Shown piece after piece: positions 26,424-37,500 of a stretch of 64,000 nt of DNA. Position numbers and translations under genes: made by a program. The notes below the pieces were generated by a model that was not told the DNA's origin, did not search any database, and worked only from the letters and a program-made list of their open reading frames with translations. This stretch comes from Udeniomyces pyricola (taxonomy: Eukaryota; Basidiomycota; Tremellomycetes; Cystofilobasidiales; Mrakiaceae), in the NCBI GenBank assembly GCA_039545295.1, contig BCIK01000005.1:841142-905141 (forward strand). Reading direction: 5' to 3'. Position 1 is the first letter of the stretch; each line of letters begins with the position of its first letter.

Positions 26424-27097
26424 ATTGATGAGTAAAGAGTGGAGTGAAGAACAAGCGGAAAGATCGGGACAGAAGGAGGCGGCGGGGGGGGGGGGGCGAC
26501 GAGCAGAGGAGGAGCTCAAGAAGCAACTAGGTTGACGAGTAGGATGTGGCCGTGGTATGCAGGGGTAGGCTTAGGCTGAAGGCGTATGATGAAGCACAGG
26601 ACAGTGAGGACCACTGCCACGGGTCAGTGAAAAAGGCGATGGCGAGCCGGTGATGCAGGGACAGAGGACGATAAAGGGATTGTGGTGTGGAATAGGAAGG
26701 GACCAGGAATGACCCGATGAGGTCAGAGCCAGCGGGTGGAGGCTGTACCGGCCGCACTCAATTGTTCGATATCTGGTTTACCAGACATGATCCTCGTTCT
26801 TATACCTCCTCAGAAAATTAAATAGTGTAATATCACAGGAGTACTAAGTACAATAGCTAATATGCATACTTTACTGACGCACGATTTGTGACATGCTTGA
26901 CTCCGGCAGTTCATGGTCGCCCACGTCAACGGCTGCGTGTCATTGATATATAAATCCTTCGAATAATGCAGCGTTACAGTCTTCTACCGAGCCGTCGAAC
27001 ATCTAACATTGCCTCTTTATTTCATGTAGACTTTCACCGTCATTCGCGTTCTACTTCTGGAAGCACAAAAAGGTTCTTTTCATTCTCGACTCAATCA
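26424..27097. other. Spacer between HECT ligase and CCT7; possible short upstream exon
   Basis: This 674-bp region contains a 13-base poly-G tract (26484-26496) and an AT-rich promoter-like stretch near 26800-26880. A minus-strand ATG at 26788 opens MSGKPDIEQLSAAG, which looks protein-like but stops within 22 codons. It might be a 5' exon of the HECT gene or an upstream ORF. I could not find a convincing splice to the next exon. Confidence 0.4.
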
Positions 27098-30000
27098 TCA
27101 ACGCCTGGGCATACCCCTGCCACGACCTCGTCCTCCACCGGCTCCACGGGGCATGGGGGGTCCAGCTTGGGGCTATGAAAATCCAACACGAGAGGGGCAA
27201 ACCGCATTAGCAGCACGTTCACGGAGCTACCACACACCCGGAAAAGATGTCTAGAAGCATCACAAGACAACAGAGTGACGATAGTGCAAACACGTACCTG
27301 CTCCGATTGAGGATTGCGAACGGTCTCGTCGATACTCAGGATCAAGCAAGCAGCCTCGACGGCCGAGCTGAGCGCGTTGGTCTTCACCAGACTCGGCTCC
27401 CAAACGAACTGATGAGGAACGGACACGTGAGATCAAGATGGCGTCAGTGCTCTCTCCTGTCGGGTAAGAAAGACGCAACTTCAGAAACAAGACCGGGTGG
27501 TCAAGATGTCCTCACTTTCTCCATGTTATCCTTGACACCCTCGCTCTCGATATCGACACCTGCCCAGATATCACCCATAGCGTGCCTCATCCTCAGCTTG
27601 TTGAGGACGTCAGTCGCGTCGAATCCAGCGTTGTCGCAAATCTGACGGGGAATGACCTCGAGAGCTTTGGCGAGAGCACCGATGATGAGTTGCTGCTTGC
27701 CCTCGATCGTGCGCGAGTGGTTACGGAGGTAGGCAGAAATCTCCATCTTTTGAGAGTCAAGAATTGGATGGACAGTGAAATGGGGAGCCAGGTCAGAAGA
27801 TCACCCATGATGACACTTAGGACGTCGCAGAACATGAAGCAAAACGAGAGAGTATAAAGAGTTCCAGGGCACACGCAACGTACCTCGGTAGCTCCTCCAC
27901 CTGCAACGACGTGCGAGTTTTTGATAGCGCGCTTGACGATCATGATCGAGTCGTGCAAACTCCTCTCGACCTCGGCAATGAACTGGTCGGCTCCACCCCT
28001 CAGGATCATCGTGCACGTCTTGGCCTCGGGGCAACCCTCAAAGAGGTTGAACCTCTCGCCTCCAATCTGCTTCTCCTCAAACTTTCCGCATCGACCAAGG
28101 TGCTTCTCCTCAATATCGCTACAGGTCGACTGGACCGAACCTCCGACGGCCTGGACGACTCGTCGGAGATCGTCCGGCGCAACTCGACCGGCGCAGAAGA
28201 TATCGCGGTCGGCAAAGTATTGGGTAGCGAGATCACCAATGGGAAGCTTGGAAAGGACGACTTTGGCACCGGTAGCGATGATGGCCTCGAGCTTTTGGTA
28301 GATGATGGTCCACTCGGCATCAACGATGGCTTGGTACTCCTGCAGGAAAGATACACAAAGGACGAAGAGCGGTCCGTGTGTGACTTCTGTTAGTATGCAT
28401 TTCGACGCGTCAAAGTCCCTCCACGTGCATCAATCCTATGGTTGGATGTCTGCAGTATCTGGCCCTCCTAATCGAACATCATGACCCTTGTACTTACCGA
28501 AACCTCGCTGACTCGAACCTCGGCATTGTCCTTCTCGGCCTTCAACTCGAGCTCAACATTCAGGCAAAGGACCTTCGGGTCGACGAACATCTTGGGCTGC
28601 TGCTCGAAACCGGCGTACGAGAACGTCTTCTTGAAAGCAACGCCCTTGACCAGAAGGGAGTCCTGAAACGATGAAAGGAGATGTCGTCCAAGCAGGTAAA
28701 GGTTCAGCCCTATATCATCATGTCGCACACGTTGGCTTCGGGCAGTGCCAACGCTTCAACAGCTGGAGGGGCACAAACGAACCTGCATACCACCACCGGG
28801 AACTTTCTTGGTTCCAATCAGATTCTCATCAAGATCATCCTGGTCCAGGCAAAGGACCGCGTCGACAACCATTTGCGAGAAGAAGGGCTTTTGGGAGTGG
28901 ATAAGTTTGGAGGACATGGAAGTGGAGGCAAGCTTGATGAGATGCTCGTGGAAGATCCTGAAAGGAGCGTTCAGAGTCGAAACAAGATAGTAACGGCATA
29001 TCCGATTAGGTTTGACGCTAAAGAGGAAGCATCATCGAGTCAAAAGCATAGACCAGGCAGCGAGAGGAAAGAGAGACCCACTCAGGGTTCGACTTGTCAA
29101 TGGGAACGGCAATCTCCTTGATCTTCTTGACTGCCTGTTGACACGTGACACCAAAGACAAACGTCTTATGTCAGCTTTCATAGAGATAACACGCCAACCA
29201 AATGCAATCACATTCGCGGAAGGGTAGAAATTGGCCTAATGACTTGCGTGGACGTACAAGGTTGCATCCCGCTCGGAGTCCCTTCTCGATAACCCACACT
29301 CCAACGCCGTCCTCGACGAACGGTCTGATCTCCTTGAGAATTTCTCCAGCCAGCAGAACGACCGAGGTCGTACCGTCACCGACCTCGGCATCTTGAGCAC
29401 GGGCAATGTCAACAAGCGTCTTAGCAGCGGGGTGAACGATGTCGAGCAGCTTGAGGAGGGTGGCTCCGTCGTTGGAGATGGTCGCGTTGCCCTACGAGAC
29501 GTAGCCAGGTGAGGAGAAACAGGGGGCAAGGAATTGAACAGACAGATATGAATGGTCTCAGTTCATGTTTCGTGAGGACTCTTGGTAGTGAGCACAGACT
29601 GTGCTCGTGGCGGACAAGGGCGGGGAGGACACGCTGGCCGAAATGAAAGGAAACCACGCATAGACCCTGCTTTCCCCCTTGTCCGTCGCGGTGGACGGAA
29701 TGCTTGTCTCGTCGTTCGAGCTGTGGAACATATCTCGCGACGTGCCAGGATAACGTTCCCATGACTGACGGACTGACACGGAATCGTGCTAGCTAAACCA
29801 AATACAGAAAGAAGCTCAAACTCACGTTGGTGTCGACGATAAGCTTGTCCATGCCTCGGGGTCCCAAAGTCGTCGCGACGACGCCAGCGACGGAGAGACA
29901 GGCAGCGATGTTGGACAGCAGCTGGGGGACTCCCTGCGAGGAGTCGGTGCCCTCTGTAGATCAGACGGTAAGTGAAGATGCAAGGACGGAACGAATGGAA

Positions 30001-30242
30001 AGAGAACATGTTGAGCGTGTCAGGGTCGGGCGGGCGATGGGATCTGTTTGGCAAGGAAAGAAAGCAAGCAAGGGAGGAGGAAAAAGGAAGCGGACCTCGA
30101 AGGAGGACAACCGTCGGTTGCTGAATGACATTGAAAGGGAATCAGATGGAAGGAAAGTGTAAGCATTGAGACGACGATATGAGAGAAGCGAAAAGAAAAG
30201 CTTGATGAAACGAACCATGTAAGGGAGCTTGGAGTTCTGCAT
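27098..30242 (-). CDS. CCT7: T-complex protein 1 subunit eta (CCT7)
   Basis: This is one of the eight subunits of the cytosolic TRiC/CCT chaperonin that folds actin, tubulin and many other proteins using ATP. The start at 30242 reads MQNSKLPYM, then QQPTVVLLR across an intron, [78 protein letters not shown] (nucleotide-binding and hydrolysis motifs), [18 protein letters not shown], the [20 protein letters not shown] motif diagnostic of the eta subunit, and [20 protein letters not shown] followed by [12 protein letters not shown]. The C-terminus is a Gly/Arg-rich tail ([15 protein letters not shown]) after the last intron. About ten introns are present. Length and all chaperonin motifs are normal. 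It diverges from the IAH1-type esterase over 224 bp. Confidence 0.96.
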
Positions 30243-30466
30243 GATGGAGGCGACAACGGAGGGGTTGGTGAGTGGTAGAGATGGGCGGGGAGGTTTCCAG
30301 TTCTTTCTCATTCTCTCATGTCACCTGTTGATCATCTTGATCACGATGATGATCAATCGAGTCTCTTTAGTCTCTCCCCCCTTCGAATTGACTTTCGTCT
30401 TCCTTGATCACTTGATAACCAAGTACCAACCCCCGGCTCTTTCGACTTGCTTTGTCTTTTCCCACC
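30243..30466. promoter_or_regulatory. Bidirectional promoter region, CCT7 / GDSL esterase
   Basis: This 224-bp region separates two divergent start codons. A TGATCA-rich segment lies near 30328-30360 and the esterase side is pyrimidine-rich. No defined factor-binding site can be assigned. Confidence 0.55.
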
Positions 30467-32125
30467 ATGGGTCTCAAGCCAGCCGACGCTATCCTCACCT
30501 TTGGTGACTCACTCACACAGGTTCCTTTTCTCTCAATTCAATTCCTCATCTGCCCATCCATCCTCACTCACGCTTCGGCAATCTCCTTTGAGTTCAAGAC
30601 TGCTGACCCCTGATGATGCCTCATTGTCACATGCTTACCCTCCTCTCCTCGTTCCCATCACTCTAGACCTGGGATGAGGGCTCACTTAACCAGAGACTTG
30701 CCTGTCAGTCACCCGTTACTGTCATCCTCGCTCCTTTCATTTGGTGATCCAACGACGGTCAATGCCCTCGACGCTTCCTTCCCTCGTCCGCAGTTAGAAG
30801 AGCGCCCCCGAACTGACCTGGACTTCCTTCCTTACTGAGGGCACTCAACAGACGCCTATGCTCGCAAACTCGACGTCGTCTCCCGAGGATACGGTGGTTA
30901 TAACACTCAATGGTAATCTTCCTCCTCATCCCCTCTGGCTCCATCACACCCAGAGTTTATCCCTGACCAGGGTACTACGATTCCATCATGCTATCTATCT
31001 ATCTCATCCGTCATCACATCTCTCTCGTCTCCATCTGTCCAGGGCCATTCCTATCCTCCAAGAGATTCTCGAACCTGACATGACGCCCAACACGACGCCC
31101 GTCAAACTTCTCACCCTCTGGTTCGGGGCTAACGATGCTTGCATAGAACCTTCTCCCCAACACGTTCGTCCTCGTTCCCTCTTTTCCTTCTCCATCGCTC
31201 CTCTTGTATACTTCTCTCGCTTGTTTCCTGAGCGCGTTCGATCGATAAATAAATAAATAAAAAATACCCAATAGCTGAGACTGATTTCTTTTGCCAACTC
31301 CAGTTGCCCCTCGACCAATTCACCTCCAACCTTCACACCCTTCTCGATCTTCGGTCCTTGACGACCTCTTCTTCTCTCCTTCCAACTATCCTCATCACCC
31401 CACCTCCCATCTCGCCCCTCTTCCGCGCGTCACTCATCGCTCCGAAACCTATTGATCGAACCTGGCTGACGACGAAAGCATACCGTGATGCCGTGTTGGC
31501 AGTCGGAAGAGAAAGGTCCGTTCCTGTCGTCGATATTTGGGGGGAACTCGTCGATCGGTACGGCGGGGAACAAGGCGCGGAGCGGGCTTTGGGAGAGGAT
31601 GGAAGAGGTGGGTTAGGTGTGTTGTTCAGAGATGGGTTGCATCTCAATCGAGAAGGGTATCAGGTTCGTTCCTGTATCTTGTTGGGCGGCGAAGATCGGA
31701 AAGGAAGGGAAAGAGATTGACATATAGATAGAGACTGGGGAACTGACGACTTAGTTCGGCGTTGGGGTGTTTGTTGCCCTCCTAGATCCTATTTGATCTT
31801 CTCTTGTCGACGATCAAAACACACTACCCAGAGTTATCACCTGAAGTCCTTCAACCGTGTTGGCCGTTGTGAGTGATCTTCACGCCAGCTTGAGCCGGTT
31901 TACAATCTCGTCACTTTACTCCTTCCCCCTCCCCCCAATCGTTCAGCATCACGTGCCTATCTGAAACTTTTTTTTTCTTTTTTTTTGTGCTTATCAAGGT
32001 GGGTCGATATCGATCGCGACAATGTTAAAGAGTCTCTGCTCGCTCATTTCCATCAACATGGATCGACGGATCCTGCCAAAGTGGCGGCTGCTCAAACAGA
32101 CCAACGCGGTCGAGACGAGCTTTGA
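30467..32125 (+). CDS. GDSL-family esterase, IAH1 type
   Basis: Family members such as yeast Iah1 hydrolyse acetate esters like isoamyl acetate. The first exon reads MGLKPADAILTFGDSLTQ, with the nucleophilic Ser in GDSL. Then come a short exon TWDEGSLNQRL, DAYARKLDVVSRGYGGYNTQ (oxyanion Gly block), LWFGANDA (GxND block) and DGLHLNREGYQ, containing the Asp and His of the triad. The last exon reads VDIDRDNVKESLLAHFHQHG and ends GRDEL. All four SGNH blocks are intact. The last splice falls after a poly-T tract near 31969-31986. The terminal DEL resembles a weak ER-retention signal, but no signal peptide is seen, so cytosolic location is more likely. Length fits the family (about 280 residues). 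Confidence 0.9.
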
Positions 32126-32379
32126 GCCGACCACCATCTTGGGACGTCGACTGCATATAACCATGCGTGACTTCAATAGAAATCTCTTTGCACCGCTCGT
32201 GTAGACATGTCGTGATCTTGGAAAACCAATCGGTCTATCTTTGCGTTATGGATCTTAAATGGGACAGCGAACCAAAATTGGGAGGAACATCGCGCGTCTA
32301 AAGCCAATTATATATATATATATATATACATATATTCCAGCCCATCCAACGCCCCTCCCCTGTCAATTCCATTCATTCC
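32126..32379. other. Convergent 3' region, esterase / SEN34
   Basis: This 254-bp spacer contains an alternating TA tract near 32309-32334 that may serve 3'-end formation for either gene. No gene is visible. Confidence 0.5.
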
Positions 32380-33979
32380 TCAGAAACTTGCCCATTCCAA
32401 GCTATAAAACTCGACGTCGTCCTCATCGTCGTCCCAGCCGCAGATGAGATGGGCCTTCTTCGTCGCGGTCCCCAGACGACCCCACGCGACGAGTTGCATC
32501 GGTCGGATGACGTCGTCCATGGTGTGCAAAGCGGTCGTGACAAAGTGGGAGTGGTACCGAAGGGTATCGCCTTTTATTTTAAAAATGATCATCGAAAAGA
32601 AGGAGAATAGAGAGGTCGGAGGAGGGATGGTGTGGGATGAAAGGGGATATAAGAAGGAAAAAAAAGCAAGGATAGATGAAGTCATACAGGTGAAGACAAA
32701 AGGGAAAGGAAACGACGTGAATCAGTATATTTTTCTCATCCTCTTTTCTGTCTCTCAGCCAATCTCCCTCCTCCCCCCTTCCTTTGTTTTTTTCTTCTGT
32801 TTATCCCTTGAAATCTGACACTCACCTGGATAAACCATCAACTCTCCTCCAAACTTGATCCCACCGCCCATAAAGTACCCTCGCTCCCACAACGCCCTAA
32901 ACACGCCCGCCCTCGCCCTCTCCTCGAGTGTCGCCGGGAACGTCCAGACCCCTACCTCTCGCGCCTTACCGAGGTCATCGTAACTCACGCCCGAAGGGTC
33001 ATAGAGCACCGGAGCGTGGGTCGAAGGGATGGAGAGAGTGTACGGGATCGAGGTGGGAGGGTGACCAAAAGCGATTTGGGGAGTAGGTGAAGAAGTTGAT
33101 GTGGGAAGGGTAGTAGATTGCGAAGGAGTTGGGTTGACATTCAATGGTCCAGAAACGGAGGACGAGGTATCGAGAGAATTCTTTTCTAGTAAAGAAGTTA
33201 GATCCCCATTTCCTTCGGTCACCGCAGCCATAGCAGCAGCAGCAGCTTTCCTCTTCTCTTCCTTTTCCCTCAACCGCTTCTCCCTCTTTTCCCTCTGCGC
33301 GTCCGTGAGCACGATCTTCTGACTCTGGGCTTGCCGTTCAGCCTCTTCTTTTTGCCATACGACTTGCTGGTCGCGAATGTCGGAGAGGAACGTCGATTGG
33401 AGGGCGTCAATCGTCGGTTGGGTCGGAGGTAACGTAAGAGATCGAGTGTCGTCAATGAGGATGGCAATGCCTGAATGGAAAAAAGGATCCAAAAGACAAG
33501 ATCAGCTTCTTTTTTTTTTCTTCTTGGTACGTAATGAGAGATGTTCTTGAGTGGTTGTTTCAAGATTTTTGGTTCGGATGCTTGCTCATCGGAAAGAAAG
33601 AAAAAGAAAAAGAAAGCGAGACAGCGGAACCGAAGCGTAGCCAACTCCGACCCTTGAAGTGTTCATGGTGTTGCAACCCAAAAAAAAAAAAAAGAAAGAA
33701 AACAAACAAAACAAACAAACCATTTTCGACCAAGACGGTGACTTCCTCTGGTAACAACATCAACGGTAGACCTAGGAACACGTTCTGCTGCGAGATACCG
33801 GGCAACGTCCCCGTCAGGACGCCGCAGATATGGTGGTACGTCCGAAGGGTGTGCGCGTCGGTCGCGGACCAAACGTAGGCTTTCTGGTGGGCGATGTGGA
33901 TAGGAATCGGGGCGGGGGTTAGGGAGGATGTCGGGGGAAATGAAGAGGAGGATGAAGGAGAAGGTTGGATGGAGGTCAT
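32380..33979 (-). CDS. SEN34: tRNA-splicing endonuclease subunit SEN34
   Basis: SEN34 is a catalytic subunit of the heterotetrameric tRNA-splicing endonuclease and cuts the 3' splice site of intron-containing pre-tRNAs. The N-terminal part reads MTSIQPSPSSSSSF, then QKAYVWSATDAHTLRTYHHI and GTLPGISQQNVFLGLPLMLL, which match the family's N-terminal domain. A middle charged linker follows (QREKREKRLREKEEKRKAA). The C-terminal nuclease domain has VFRALWERGYFMGGGIKFGG, ELMVYPG, GDTLRYHSHFVTTAL and the final GTATKKAHLICGW block. The Tyr of VYPG, the His of RYHSHF and the Lys of TKKAHL are the conserved catalytic triad. Three or four introns interrupt it. It converges on the GDSL esterase. Confidence 0.93.
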
Positions 33980-34585
33980 GTTGGAAGCGAAGGAAGGGGG
34001 GGGAAGGGGGCAGGATGAGGTGAAGGAGGGAGCAGAGTTGCGGTAAGGGGAATGGTCGAAGCTGAGATGACGATTGAGGCAGGTGATGTATTGAAGATGG
34101 CGATATGGTGGTGATGTGGAAGATTGGGTGTAGGCAGGAGAAGCTGATATGGGTGATGGTTGATGAGCAGGGTGGTGGTAGGGGTGATATCCAAAGCCAG
34201 CCGGCTGAAATGAGGATGTCGGTTGTGGGAGTAGTTTGGGTGGTGGAGACGCGTAAATGAACGTGGACCCAGTTGGACGCGACGGATCATCATCATCACC
34301 CTAATCATCATTCATCACCACGAACCACCGACAGGGAATTTTGGATAGCAAATTTATATATAATGCGTCTATATAACATTTCGATACAAAATAAAGACCC
34401 CCATTCCAGCCGTCAAGCGCCCATCGTCACCACAAACAAGGCGAGGAAAACAAGAAAACAACATGCATGATGTATAATTCATAAAAGAAGAATGTCCGGC
34501 GAGATGATATGGTGGCGCGTCCCCAATCTCATCCCCCCCNCCCCCCCCCCCCTTGTCCTGCGAGAGGATGAAACAGTGTCCCACC
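33980..34585. other. Spacer with ambiguous base in a poly-C run
   Basis: This 606-bp region holds the SEN34 5' flank and the RFC1 3' flank. A poly-C run from 34533 to 34552 is broken by a single N at 34540, marking an unresolved homopolymer length in the assembly. No gene is supported. Confidence 0.6.
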
Positions 34586-37500
34586 TCACTTCTTAGCCGC
34601 CGCCGCAGGTTTCTTGTTGGCAGCCGTCTTCTTGGCCGGCGCAGGTTTCTTGCTCTTAATCATCTTGTCCTTGGTGAAGTCGTCCACGCTCTCTTTCTCT
34701 TCCTCCGAGTCCTCCCCAACATCAGATTCCTATCCATGTCCAACCCCCCCAACCAAGTGGCAATAGAGATATAGAACGCGAAAAGATGGGTAGATGGGCA
34801 TATGAACAGATCGATGAATCAGCAACCAGTTCGTTCAGCCAAAGATCAAAGTCGCCATTCGCTTCTTTTTCTCCTTCTTTCATCACAATTCTTTTTCCTT
34901 GGTCATCTTGGTGAACATACCTCGTAAACGTCCTCGTTATCTGGCTTAGGTCCGGCCCCGAGTTTCTTACCGATGGGAACGTCGACGCCTTTATAGAAAG
35001 CGACAGGATGTTCACCCTTGTTGTACCTGCGACGGATCAAACGAATCAACGCCAGATGACAAGAGACCACAGCCCCCGCGTTCAGAAATGTCAGCCTTAA
35101 GGGTCCATTCCGCAACAACCGCAAAGAAGACCCCAACAAGAAACACAACATGGAAGAAGCCAGCGAGGAGTCAAAGGCAGAGGGCAAGGGAGAGGAAAGG
35201 TGAACTCTTCTCACATCCGAGTAAAAGTCGATTTGGTACTCGACGGGATCATCTTGAGAATCTTGTCTTGGTTGTACTCTCCGACCCCGAGTTCGACGAG
35301 GGCTTCCCAGTCTTCTTTGTTCAAAAAGTACTCGTCCATCGCCTCAATGACCGACGTCACGTGCTCATTCTGAGAGAGAAGATTCAAAAGCCAGTAGCAA
35401 GGATCCGGAACAAAACGCAACCGAGTTCCCCCCCCACCCAAGTGATTCAACATGTCAGCACGAGACCTGTAAGTTGACCCGCATAATTGATCATCCAATG
35501 ATACACTTACGACGTCGGATTTCTCAAAGAGCGGGTCGACGAGTCTCGGGTAGAGCGTCGGGATGTAATTGAGTCGGACCTGCTCCGCGTTAGCCGACAC
35601 CTTGAGTCGCATATGGATATGGATATCGCTGAGGGTTCGCTTGTTCTTTGTCGTCTTGGAATTCATACCCATCCAACTGAGAGGCAGACAGACGAGCAAA
35701 AAAAAGGAGAGGAACAAGAAGGGGAAAGTAAGGCCCATTGCATTTTGGTTGAAACCCTTTGCGTCCATCGAGCTACATATAAGAGGCAAGTAGCAAAAGT
35801 ACTCACGCAGGGAAGGACGTTCCATAACCTCCACCGTATCCTGCTCCTTGACCATAGGTAAAGTAGGCAGGCCGGACCGTCGAGAGAACAGCATGAACGG
35901 GAAGAAGAGACCATTGCTGATCCGGTCTGTGAAGACCATGAAGACACCTTCAGCTAAGTTCTCTCCGCTCCTCTTCATGTTAACGAGTAGAGACTAGAAC
36001 CACGACGCACCCATGAATCATCCGATCGACCAGATCGCCTTGAGACATCGAGTCTGCCGCGTTGGACAACAATTCGAGGTCCTTGAGCGCCTTTTCGGGT
36101 CCCGTCAAGCTCTGGGACCGCGCAAACTTGGCGGTTTTGGCATAGTTTTCCTGATGACGAGTGCATGCCACCATAACAGATCAGACAGGCAAAATAAAAC
36201 AAAACAAGCAAAGGTGTCAGTTCCGATATGACGTCACCAAAATGAGAAGAAGAAAAAAGTTTCTTTGGAAGCCCTTGTCGAATCTACGACGCACCTGGAT
36301 GAACAGTGGAACAAAAGAAAAGTCTTGAAAGTAGAGGTCCATCTTTTCCGAGAGCGACATGCGATTCGTAGCCGAGAACATGTAAGGCCCGAGGATCTTG
36401 TCACACAGCGTGAATGGCGTCTGGATTGTGTTCTTTTCGTTCAGTCGAGCCCTGCCATTCACAAACAAAAGAAAGAGAAGAAGAAGAAAAAAAAAACAGA
36501 AAGGGGTATAATGAAACGCTGTACAGGCTCAGAACATGTCGTCCAACCCCCCTTCCCCTCTGACATCTACCAAGACAGCATGAAGCAGCAGAACCGAAGG
36601 GACGCACAGGTTTTTACCCTCGTCAAAGGACATTTCGCTCTTGGAAAGCTTCCAAGTTGAAAGCATATTGATGACTTGACGAATGTCCGAGTTGGCGCCC
36701 GCAACGAGCTGATCGATGACGGTGGAATCGATCTTGATCTTTTCGCTGTAGGAAGTCAGAGCGGACACATGAGGGAACCAGTGAGGAGATAAGTCTTCCA
36801 AGAAAAAAAAGTCAAAAGTCGCTAGAGCACAGAGGATGCTCAGAAAGAAAGACAAACCGGAAACAGATCGACATCATCCGAGACCGAATCTCTGCCGCAC
36901 TTGGCCTGGAACGTACGAAACATATACGGACAGTTTAGCTTATATCAAGTGACGGTTGAATGGACTCAGAGCGTAAAGGATATCCGACCGCGAAAAGACA
37001 CTCACTTTCTGAATGGCAGACCTGCCGTGGTCGTCGCAAACGGCTTCATCTTGGGCGACTTATTGTCGTTACAGATCAAGATGATGGGGATCTAGGATTT
37101 CAACGTGATAGATTGGTAAGGACATCAGCACACTTCCTTCTCTCGATTCTGACTTCCAATAACAACATAACAACATATAGAATCCTTACCTTGGTCTTTC
37201 GAACGAGCGCGTTCATCGCACCCACACCCCCTCGATCACCGCCGGACATGCCGTCAACTTCGTCCATGATGAGGACCGTCTTGTGACTGATCTTGACACC
37301 AGCGGCCGTCGTGGTCTGAGAGGAGGCACGTGAAGAAAAGAAAAGGAAAAGGAAAAAAAAAGAGGAAAGGAAAACAAAAAATCTCTGTCAGAACCAAGGT
37401 TCTACCACTCGAGAACAACGCGTCAGAATGGAGGGATTTTTTTTTTGAGACTCACGCCGGTACCTTGGAAATAACCATCGAGACTGGAGTTGTCAATGTT

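Noticed and set aside
26786..26788. ATG at 26788 (MSGKPDIEQLSAAG) as start of a separate gene
   Set aside because: The frame closes within 22 codons and no downstream exon could be joined with confidence. It is kept only as a possible upstream exon of the HECT gene.
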